Positions 27,195 to 34,226 of a stretch of 64,000 bases of DNA are shown here, in pieces. The translations under genes were made by a program, and so were the position numbers. The notes beneath the pieces were generated by a model. That model saw only the letters and a program-made list of their open reading frames with translations, was not told the DNA's origin and made no database searches. Origin of the DNA: Advenella mimigardefordensis DPN7 (GTDB lineage: Bacteria > Pseudomonadota > Gammaproteobacteria > Burkholderiales > Burkholderiaceae_B); NCBI RefSeq assembly GCF_000521505.1, contig NZ_CP003915.1:2108001-2172000 (forward strand), read 5' to 3'. Position 1 is the first letter of the stretch. The number at the start of each line of letters is the position of its first letter.

Positions 27195-28147
27195 TGTTTC
27201 CATTGCTTGCGTTTACCAGGCAGCCATTTGAGCAGTGCTGGTGTGGGTTCCAGGGTAAGCGAGACCCATCGGTTGTCACCGGTCAGAATCAGATTGACTG
27301 GCAGGGTAACTGGGTTGCCGCTGGCTTGAGGGTTGAGGGCTGTTGCCAGTTCACCTGCAATTTTTTGCTCTACTGCAGGCAATAGCGCCAGCCATTGGCC
27401 CCATTGGCGTTGCCGATGAGCCGCTTCCAGGTCGCGTATGACGATTGGCATGGGCGTTGCAGGCGCAGACAGTTGCGCTGGCGTGGCGCCGCCAAACAGC
27501 CAGCCACCGTTAATGAGCGGCATTTGCCTGTCGCGTCGCGCTTCATTAACGGGGTGATGGTGCCATGCGATCTGCAGTTCGCTGAGCAGTCGGCGCAAGG
27601 GTTTGTAGTCCTCTTCCTGAGGCCAGACGTGTGCCAGGTCGGCGCTGGCAATCAGTGCCGGACTGCGTGATGGCAAGCTGAAACCCGCCGGTACAGCGAC
27701 CAGCCAGCCTTCAGGGCGGTTGCCGATGAGCGTAAACGGGGTATCTGTAAAGATCTCGGCCGCGCTTTCATACAGGGCCTGGCTTTCCTTCTCGGTTACA
27801 GCGATGTCACTTGCGGTCAGCATATGCGCGCCGCTGTTGCTCAGGCCGAAGTGGGCAAGCTGAAATAGCCAGACAGGGGCGGCGGCTGGTGCGTCCGGCA
27901 CCAGAATCGGCGCCAGGGCAGCACAGGGGGCCTGATCAGCAACGGGTGCAAATTGATAGCGTTGCACCAGCCAGGCTTCGTACGGTGTGCAGCCAGTCAG
28001 GTCTTGATCGGCAGGGTGATTATGCGGCGTGGCATATTCAAACAATCGACGCAGCAGCGTGGCCGTTTTTTCCAGATGGATAGCGGTCTCGTCGGCCAAG
28101 GATTGAGGGGGCAGCGCCCCGGAAATGATCAACTGCATGCCGGACAC
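27179..28147 (-). CDS. RpfE-type conserved protein upstream of recJ
   Basis: A 322-residue protein that matches what I recall of the RpfE family, described next to recJ in the Xanthomonas rpf region; its biochemical role is not settled. Features typical of that family are AWHHHPVNEARRDRQMPLINGGWLFGG and a helical C-terminal region ending in a Lys/Trp-rich tail (KRKQWKQWWSQ). The order rpfE-recJ-prfB-lysS seen here is the same as I recall from Xanthomonas, which supports the call. It overlaps the start of recJ, so the two are coupled. No signal peptide or membrane segment. Confidence 0.75.
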   Translation of the reverse strand: MSGMQLIISGALPPQSLADETAIHLEKTATLLRRLFEYATPHNHPADQDLTGCTPYEAWLVQRYQFAPVADQAPCAALAPILVPDAPAAAPVWLFQLAHFGLSNSGAHMLTASDIAVTEKESQALYESAAEIFTDTPFTLIGNRPEGWLVAVPAGFSLPSRSPALIASADLAHVWPQEEDYKPLRRLLSELQIAWHHHPVNEARRDRQMPLINGGWLFGGATPAQLSAPATPMPIVIRDLEAAHRQRQWGQWLALLPAVEQKIAGELATALNPQASGNPVTLPVNLILTGDNRWVSLTLEPTPALLKWLPGKRKQWKQWWSQ

Positions 28148-28441
28148 ACGCTTAAAATGAACGCCGCGGTTCGCTGCTGCACCGGGGCATCTGGTTGATC
28201 AGGGCATACTGAAAATGAAATCGCTTGGGACATGGATATACTTAAGGCGCCGTTGCTTGCCGCTGTGACTGAACGTTCTGTGCAACAGTAGGCAAAGGGA
28301 GCAGGGCGCGTAGAAAACGTCAGGAAAGTGACCGATCAGGCCATTATAACGGCTAAGCGGTGGCCCGCAGCGTCTGGTTGCCAGTCACCAAAAGGTTTCA
28401 GCATTCGCCAGTGCTGTTGTGCCATGTGGGTTTTGTTATGG

Positions 28442-28774
28442 TTAATCCACGATGAACAGCTTGACGCCGGTACGGGTGTAGGAGCGATGGGCGGCGTCAC
28501 CGAAATCCGAGACCTGATAGCTCATACCGGCGGTAAGCGTAAATGTGCGGCCATCTTTTAGTTGTGATTCCAGTTCGCCTTCCAGAACGTACAGAATATG
28601 TCCGCGATCGCACCAGTGGTCGGCCAGATAACCCGGTGAGTACTGGACCATGCGCACGCGAATATCTCCGATATTCAGTGTGCGCCATAACGCCGTGCCG
28701 TGCTCGCCCGGGTGTTCGGTAGCCGGTATGTTTTCCCAATCGGTGACGGTAAAGGGCAGGGCAGGTATTTTCAA
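28442..28774 (-). CDS. DHCW-motif cupin family protein
   Basis: A 110-residue single-domain cupin, a small beta-barrel usually holding a metal. The central part (YLADHWCDRGHILYVLEGELESQLKDGR) fits the DHCW-motif cupin-like group, and a second barrel strand set (TAGMSYQVSDFGDAAHRSYT) supplies the later His. Length matches the group (about 105-115). No substrate can be named. It is a single gene on the minus strand between non-coding stretches. Confidence 0.85.
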   Translation of the reverse strand: MKIPALPFTVTDWENIPATEHPGEHGTALWRTLNIGDIRVRMVQYSPGYLADHWCDRGHILYVLEGELESQLKDGRTFTLTAGMSYQVSDFGDAAHRSYTRTGVKLFIVD

Positions 28775-29015
28775 AGCAGGCCTTTATGTAAAGTAACTTT
28801 TGTCGGCAAGTATAACCCGGCGACTTCATCTGCAGCAGGCAAACGGGAACGGAATGACACCGATGGCAATGGCCATCAATGCCGCCTTTTTGCCGTCCTG
28901 GCTGTGGCACACAGGGGCAGAGCATGCCTGACACGAAAGCTGCGCCAAACCGGTTTTCTGTGCTCCAGAGCTGCCGACTGTGCAGCGTATGCTGCTGTCG
29001 GCAGTTGCCCTGATA

Positions 29016-29225
29016 TTAATGGAAATACTGATTGGCCACGTAACGCCGAATGCGTGGCGTATTCAGAAAATCAATGTCCTGCCGATGACGCTGTTTTTCA
29101 ACCAGTGCAATAAACTGTTCGGCTTCGTCGTCGCGCAATGTACGGCTTTGACCGTTTTCATAATGAAACTTGACGCCAGGCTGGCCATATTCATAAAGTA
29201 CGCTTACTGATTCAATGTGGTTCAT
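29016..29225 (-). CDS. small hypothetical protein
   Basis: A 69-residue frame that I do not recognise, mostly charged and helical in its second half (DDEAEQFIALVEKQRHRQDIDFL). GGAGG lies 6 bases before ATG 29225, a near-perfect ribosome binding site, which is the best evidence that it is real. It is probably cytosolic. No neighbour suggests a role. Confidence 0.6.
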   Translation of the reverse strand: MNHIESVSVLYEYGQPGVKFHYENGQSRTLRDDEAEQFIALVEKQRHRQDIDFLNTPRIRRYVANQYFH

Positions 29226-29772
29226 AGAGACCTCCGGATGAACTGATATAAGCGAGGCGGTACATTGTTGATTTTGGTCGCCGTCACTTATATGGGATCA
29301 CCTGTCGTCCCTCATTTTCCATATGTGGTCATGTTTGAGAAAATCAAGCCCGGGTGTGGGCTGGAATCATGGCGTTTCGTGCTGTTAAAGAGTGCGCCGC
29401 CTGCTGTTTCGGTTGCGGTAATGTGGCTCAATCGAATCCGCTCTCACCCGAGCAATAGGGGTGCAGACGACTCATTCGATTGTCTATGATGGACAGAAAC
29501 AGCGGCCAAATGGATGATAAATGCGTGATCACAAATGAAATGATGTGAGGTCGTCGGTGCGAGCACGCCTGTATGCAGCTCTTCGTAAGGTTGTATACAG
29601 ATGTAATAATTGTCACGCTGTTGCCATATAGCGATATGGCAACAGGCGCATCAATATAATCGGCGTATGGGTGGCGACTGTTTACTGCTTACCTTTCTTG
29701 CTGCACCTATCCCGATACCCTGATCCCCCGAAACCGATACCCACCCGACTGACCAACGAGGACTACTATCAG
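29226..29772. other. long intergenic region with a perfect inverted repeat
   Basis: About 547 bases without a credible gene. The first 380 show nothing definite apart from GTTGTATACAGATG (about 29590-29603), which contains the palindrome GTATAC seen in some FCD-type GntR sites. The last part holds the inverted repeat at 29618-29645 and a TATAAT hexamer at 29655-29660. Confidence 0.5.
29618..29645. promoter_or_regulatory. perfect 12-bp inverted repeat, putative operator
   Basis: CTGTTGCCATAT (29618-29629) and ATATGGCAACAG (29634-29645) are exact reverse complements around AGCG. No T run follows, so it is not a simple terminator. TATAAT at 29655-29660 begins 9 bases to its right, so the repeat would cover the -35 region of a promoter for the secreted-protein/OmpA pair. 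Confidence 0.55.
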
Positions 29773-30255
29773 ATGAAATTTCGCACTGTCGTCACTTCGC
29801 TTTCTTTACTTATTGCAGCCACACTTCCACTCTCGTCTTTTTCGCAAACGGCTGCGCCACAAGCCAAGCAAAATTCGCTGGCTAGCGGGCTGGTGTCCGA
29901 CGGCGGTATCTCCGCAGAGCTGACTTCGGTTGTAAAAACGGGTAATCGCGTCACAGTCAAAGTGCGCTTCATGGAAACAGACCCGGATGCAAAAAAGATT
30001 AGCGTGCTGTATTCGCGTCTGGATAAAGCCGCGTACGAGAATGATTTTTACCTTCTGGCTGGAGATAAAAAGTATCTTCTGCTGAAAGATTCAGCAGGCA
30101 AACCGTTAGCGCCGGAAAAGCTGGTATTGTCCAACAAGGGTAAATTGCGCGGCATTTGGTATGGTACTTTTCCTGCGCCACCGGAGGGCGAGAGTCTGAT
30201 GTTATTCCTGCCGAATATCGAGCCGCTGGGTCCGTTCTCAATGACGGGTGAATGA
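29773..30255 (+). CDS. secreted hypothetical protein
   Basis: A 160-residue protein with an N-terminal signal peptide (MKFRTVVTSLSLLIAATLPLS, cleavage probably near SSFSQTA). I do not recognise the mature part, which looks like a beta-rich domain (ISAELTSVVKTGNRVTVKVRF, KKISVLYSRLD) ending in PEGESLMLFLPNIEPLGPF. ATG 29773 is chosen because the signal peptide begins there; GAGG lies about 12 bases upstream. It is followed after four bases by an OmpA-like gene, so the two are probably co-transcribed and act together in the periplasm. Confidence 0.8.
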   Translation: MKFRTVVTSLSLLIAATLPLSSFSQTAAPQAKQNSLASGLVSDGGISAELTSVVKTGNRVTVKVRFMETDPDAKKISVLYSRLDKAAYENDFYLLAGDKKYLLLKDSAGKPLAPEKLVLSNKGKLRGIWYGTFPAPPEGESLMLFLPNIEPLGPFSMTGE

Positions 30256-30259
30256 ACCA

Positions 30260-30865
30260 ATGCGGCGCATTTATCTCACCCGTTTCGGGCGGCGCTCCGT
30301 GATGGTGTTGGCGCTCGTCATGTCGGGCGCAGCGAGCGCGCAAACCGATGACGATTCCAATCAGTACATTCTGGATCTGGTACCTCAGGTGCTCGATTTG
30401 CAGGTTGCTTCTTCTGATTTGAATGCGGCAACCAGCGATTTGTCCGAGAATGCGCAAAAGCTTATCGAAGAAAATGGCCGCATTTCCGTGCGCAAGGCCG
30501 ATGGCGGCACGGTTCTGTCCGTTGCCAGCGATATTCTGTTTGCGTTCGATAGCGCGAATTTATCGCCGAAGGCTCAGGCAACCTTGAAGGATATCAGCAC
30601 GATTATCAACGATAGTAAGGTAAAGGTGGTTAAAGTAATCGGGCATACGGATGCCAGGGGTAGTGATACCTACAACCGGAAACTGTCCAAGGCACGCGCT
30701 GAATCTGTGGCGGTGTTTTTAGTCAAAGAAGGGGTGGCGCAATCACGGATAAGAGCGCAGGGGCGCGGCGAAGCCGAACCTGTGGCTGAAAATGACATCG
30801 ACGGTAAGGACAATCCGTCAGGACGTGCAAAAAATCGGCGGGTTGAATTCGTTCTGCCCAGGTAA
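30260..30865 (+). CDS. OmpA-family peptidoglycan-binding protein
   Basis: A 201-residue exported protein. Residues 1-28 are a signal peptide (RRSVMVLALVMSGAASAQT). The C-terminal half is an OmpA/MotB domain that binds peptidoglycan: DILFAFDSANLSPKAQATL, VIGHTDARGSDTYNRKLSKARAESV, and NRRVEFVL at the end. There is no beta-barrel, so it is a soluble or loosely attached periplasmic protein. ATG 30260 lies four bases after the preceding stop; an in-frame GTG at 30248 is possible. It is the partner of the secreted protein before it. Confidence 0.9.
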   Translation: MRRIYLTRFGRRSVMVLALVMSGAASAQTDDDSNQYILDLVPQVLDLQVASSDLNAATSDLSENAQKLIEENGRISVRKADGGTVLSVASDILFAFDSANLSPKAQATLKDISTIINDSKVKVVKVIGHTDARGSDTYNRKLSKARAESVAVFLVKEGVAQSRIRAQGRGEAEPVAENDIDGKDNPSGRAKNRRVEFVLPR

Positions 30866-31241
30866 ATCATTTCCGTTCCGGGCCAGTGCAGTTCGTTATT
30901 TCCCAGCCAGGCCTGGTTGAGGGGATTGGCATAGCCCTTGCCGGAGGGGCGGCACACCCGCCTTGCGTATTCAGTCATACCCGGTAACGACTATCAATGT
31001 TACGTATTCAGATCAAACGGAACAAAATACACTGAAATATAATCTTATGGGCGTGTCATGCCTTGCCTGTCAGCCATAGTGGTTTTCAGATATCATCGGG
31101 GACTTGATGACTGCTTGTTGCCCCTGTCGTTGTTCTCTGAATTGGCAGGTTGCGCGGTAACTGCATGATAGATATACGAAATATATTTTTAATTATTGTT
31201 GTTCCAGGCTGGAATGATCGTCTTTGTAAAGATCAATATAC
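30866..31241. other. intergenic region before lolC
   Basis: About 376 gene-free bases. A TATAAT hexamer stands at 31038-31043 without a well-spaced -35 box, and the last 70 bases are A/T-rich. The lolC promoter is probably here, but I cannot fix it. Confidence 0.4.
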
Positions 31242-32519
31242 GTGAAAATACCTTTTGAATTATGGATTGGTGCCCGGTACGCCGGCCTGACACGCACGCG
31301 TGGTCGGGGCAGGAAAGGCGATCGGTTTGTCTCTTTTATCGCAGGCACCTCCATGGTCGGCATTGCATTGGGCGTAGCTGCGCTGATTATCGTGCTGTCG
31401 GTCATGAATGGTTTCCAGGTTGATGTGCGCGATCGCATGCTGTCGGTGTTGCCGCATATCCAGCTGGTTGTGCCCAATGAGGACCCGGTTGCGGTCACGG
31501 ACAACTGGCAAAAGCTGGCTGATCAGGCCAAAGAGAATCCGGAAGTACAGGGGGCTTCGGCCTTTGTGGCAGCAGGGGGTATGCTGGCGCGTGGGGACGT
31601 GCTCAAAGGCGTGGAAATCCGTGGCATAGATCCGAAAAACGAAGGTAACGTGTCGGAATTGCCGCAGCAAATGATCAGGGGCTCGCTCCAGACCCTGGAG
31701 CCAGGTAGTTTTAAACTGGTAATCGGGATTAATCTGGCCCAGTATATGGGGGTCAATGTGGGCGATACGCTGTTGTTGATGACACCGCAAGGCTCGATCA
31801 ATCCTTCGGGCTTTTCTCCGCGCATGCGCCAGTTCACCGTGTCTGGTATTTTCTCATCCGGGCATTATGAATATGATTCCAATATGGCCTTTGTCTCGGT
31901 CAAAGATGCGGCCGTGCTGTTCCGTGATGTGGGGTCTGCCGGTGTCAGGTTGAAAATCCGTGACATGATCAGTGCGCCCGAGGTGGCAACGCAATTGACC
32001 AATTCACTGCCGCCAGGCGTGGTGGCGCGTGACTGGACCATGGATAACCGAACCTGGTTTGCTGCGGTCAAAACCGAGAAGCGCATGATGTTTCTGATTC
32101 TGGTGCTGATTGTTGCGGTTGCTGCCTTTAACCTGCTGTCTTCACTGGTGATGGCGGTCAAGGACAAGCAGTCCGATATTGCCATTTTGCGTACTCTGGG
32201 CGTCAGCCCCTTCCAGATCGGCAAGATTTTTCTGGTGCAAGGCTCTCTGATCGGCTTTATCGGCACATTCCTGGGCGTGTTGTTTGGCTGTCTGGTTGCC
32301 TACAATATCGATGTGGTCATCCCTTTCATTGAGCGCCTGTTTGGTATCCATTTCCTGGATCCCAGTATTTACTTTGTCAGCACGCTGCCGTCGCATCCCG
32401 AAGTGAACGATATCGGCCTGATCGGTATCACGTCGCTGGTGCTGTCGCTGCTGGCTACGATTTACCCAAGCTGGCGGGCTTCCCGTCTGCAACCTGCCGA
32501 GGTGCTGCGTCATGATTAA
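31242..32519 (+). CDS. lolC: lipoprotein-releasing ABC transporter permease LolC/E
   Basis: A 425-residue inner-membrane permease of the LolCDE complex, which extracts outer-membrane lipoproteins and hands them to LolA. It has one N-terminal helix (MVGIALGVAALIIVLSVMNGF, about residues 37-57), a large periplasmic domain, and three C-terminal helices, with the coupling segment KDKQSDIAILRTLG. Only one permease gene is present next to lolD, so a LolF-type homodimer is likely rather than a LolC/LolE pair. The start is GTG 31242. It overlaps lolD by eight bases. Confidence 0.93.
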   Translation: MKIPFELWIGARYAGLTRTRGRGRKGDRFVSFIAGTSMVGIALGVAALIIVLSVMNGFQVDVRDRMLSVLPHIQLVVPNEDPVAVTDNWQKLADQAKENPEVQGASAFVAAGGMLARGDVLKGVEIRGIDPKNEGNVSELPQQMIRGSLQTLEPGSFKLVIGINLAQYMGVNVGDTLLLMTPQGSINPSGFSPRMRQFTVSGIFSSGHYEYDSNMAFVSVKDAAVLFRDVGSAGVRLKIRDMISAPEVATQLTNSLPPGVVARDWTMDNRTWFAAVKTEKRMMFLILVLIVAVAAFNLLSSLVMAVKDKQSDIAILRTLGVSPFQIGKIFLVQGSLIGFIGTFLGVLFGCLVAYNIDVVIPFIERLFGIHFLDPSIYFVSTLPSHPEVNDIGLIGITSLVLSLLATIYPSWRASRLQPAEVLRHD

Positions 32520-33222
32520 GCCGGATAATATCTCCATCCAACAAAGCACCTATGCACTGGAATCGCGCGATGTAGTGAAATACTATGATGATGGCAATGC
32601 GCGCCTGGATATTCTGAAGGGCGTGTCGCTGCAGGTGTCTGCGGGCGAAATGGTCGCCATTATTGGCGCATCCGGTTCGGGCAAAAGTACACTGCTGCAC
32701 ATGCTGGGTTTGCTGGACAAGCCTACCTCGGGCCAGATTCTGATCAATGGCCAGCAAACGCATGCGCTGTCAGAAAAGGCGATCAGTCATATTCGTAATG
32801 AAAGCCTGGGCTTTGTCTACCAGTTTCATCATCTGCTCAACGAGTTCAATGCGCTGGACAATGTGGCCATGCCGCTGATTGTGCGGCGCATGGATCGCAA
32901 GCAGGCGCGTTCCCAGGCCGAGGCCGTTCTGGAGCGCGTCGGTCTGAAAGAACGCATTCACCATACACCTGGGCAATTGTCCGGTGGCGAGCGACAGCGT
33001 GTGGCATTGGCGCGCGCGCTGGTAACGCGACCGGTATGTGTACTGGCCGACGAACCGACAGGGAATCTGGATCGTGAAACCGCGGCCAGTATGTTTGCCT
33101 TGCTCAAGCAGATGAACGCCGAATTCAAAACGGCGTTTGTTATTGTGACGCATGATGCCAAGCTGGCGGCGCTGGCCGACCGGCAATTAGTCATGGAACG
33201 GGGCGTATTGCAGGCGGCATAA
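32512..33222 (+). CDS. lolD: lipoprotein-releasing ABC transporter ATPase LolD
   Basis: A 236-residue ABC ATPase. Walker A is GASGSGKST (residues 52-60), the LolD-type Q-loop region is VYQFHHLLNEFNALDNVAMP, the ABC signature LSGGERQRVALARA, and Walker B VCVLADEPTGNLD. VYQFHHLLNEF is the diagnostic LolD segment that contacts the permease. It starts within the last codons of lolC, as expected for subunits made together. Length is normal (about 230). Confidence 0.96.
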   Translation: MIKPDNISIQQSTYALESRDVVKYYDDGNARLDILKGVSLQVSAGEMVAIIGASGSGKSTLLHMLGLLDKPTSGQILINGQQTHALSEKAISHIRNESLGFVYQFHHLLNEFNALDNVAMPLIVRRMDRKQARSQAEAVLERVGLKERIHHTPGQLSGGERQRVALARALVTRPVCVLADEPTGNLDRETAASMFALLKQMNAEFKTAFVIVTHDAKLAALADRQLVMERGVLQAA

Positions 33223-33257
33223 TCGCCTGCAGCGTTTCGCCAGGCGAAGGAGAGGTC

Positions 33258-34076
33258 ATGTTTATTGATACGCATTGTCATCTCGACGCATCCGAATTCA
33301 ATGATGATCGCCAGGCCGTCATCACACGCGCTGAACAGGCCGGCGTCGGGCAGATTGTCATTCCTGCGATTGGCCGCTGTAATTTTTCCACGGTTCGGCA
33401 ACTGGCTCACTCGTTTGCCGGTGGTTACTATGCACTGGGGATTCATCCCTTGTTTGTGGCACAGGCCGCCGATGAAGATCTGGAGATTCTGGCGCAGGAA
33501 GTAGCGCGATCGCTGAACGATCCGCGATTTGTCGCTATCGGTGAAATTGGTCTGGACTTTTTCGTGAAAGATCTGGTGCAGGGGCCGCTGCGGGAGCGTC
33601 AGGAGTATTTTTACCAGCAGCAGTTGAAGCTGGCACGCGAGCATCACTTGCCGGTGTTGCTGCATGTGCGTCGCTCTCAGGACGTGATTCTGAAATATCT
33701 GCGTCGCTACAACGGCGTTGGCGGCATTGCCCATGCCTTCAATGGCAGCGATCAGCAGGCGGATCATTTCGTTGATCTGGGCTTTGCTTTGGGGTTTGGT
33801 GGTGCAATGACCTTTACGCGCGCGAACCAGATCCGTCGGCTGGCCAGTCGTCTTCCGCTATCGAATATGGTGCTGGAAACCGACTCCCCGGATATCCCTC
33901 CGGCCTGGCTGCATGACGCGCATCCCCGTAATACGCCGGAGCAGATTCCTGCTATTGCACAGGTGCTGGCGCAATTACGAGAGCTGCCGGTGCAGGACAT
34001 TGCCCAAACTACCGGTGCCACAGCCCGGCGGGTGCTGCCGCGCTTGCCAGCCTTTCCCGCCTCATCAACTGCCTGA
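33258..34076 (+). CDS. TatD-family metal-dependent deoxyribonuclease
   Basis: A 272-residue TatD-family hydrolase with a metal-dependent TIM barrel. MFIDTHCHLD (HxH), EIGLDF (Glu) and VLLHVRRSQD (His) supply metal ligands, with the final Asp in LETDSPDIPP. Members act as 3'-5' exonucleases on DNA or RNA. GGAGAGGTC before ATG 33258 is a good ribosome binding site. Its TGA stop at 34074-34076 lies inside the first unit of an 11-bp tandem array. The order lolC-lolD-tatD-comEC is, as I recall, shared with Bordetella. Confidence 0.92.
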   Translation: MFIDTHCHLDASEFNDDRQAVITRAEQAGVGQIVIPAIGRCNFSTVRQLAHSFAGGYYALGIHPLFVAQAADEDLEILAQEVARSLNDPRFVAIGEIGLDFFVKDLVQGPLRERQEYFYQQQLKLAREHHLPVLLHVRRSQDVILKYLRRYNGVGGIAHAFNGSDQQADHFVDLGFALGFGGAMTFTRANQIRRLASRLPLSNMVLETDSPDIPPAWLHDAHPRNTPEQIPAIAQVLAQLRELPVQDIAQTTGATARRVLPRLPAFPASSTA

Positions 34077-34146
34077 TCCGTGCCTGATCCGTGCCTGATC
34101 CATGCCTGATCCATGCCTGATCCATGCCTGATTCCTGACTGATCAA
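34070..34146. repeat. 11-bp tandem repeat array on the tatD stop codon (7 units)
   Basis: Unit TGCCTGATCCR. Seven units in succession from 34070 to 34146; the first five differ only at the last base (G,G,A,A,A) and the last two are degenerate. The first unit includes the tatD stop TGA. Each unit contains TGA, and an 11-base period shifts the frame at every copy. Confidence 0.95.
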
Positions 34147-34180
34147 TACATCACGTCCGTCTTGCAGTACCGGGCGACAG

Positions 34181-34212
34181 GTTGAACAATGAAGTTTGCA
34201 CGATTGTTCAAC
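34181..34212. promoter_or_regulatory. perfect 10-bp inverted repeat at the comEC start
   Basis: GTTGAACAAT (34181-34190) and ATTGTTCAAC (34203-34212) are exact reverse complements with a 12-base loop. No T run follows. It ends 14 bases before ATG 34227, so as DNA it could be an operator, and as RNA it would sit close to the ribosome binding region of comEC. Confidence 0.5.
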
Positions 34213-34226
34213 CGCCAGCCCCAGGT

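Noticed and set aside
29265..29489. Small frame in the 29226-29772 gap
   Set aside because: No ribosome binding site, no recognisable character, and it stands in a region of otherwise non-coding appearance.
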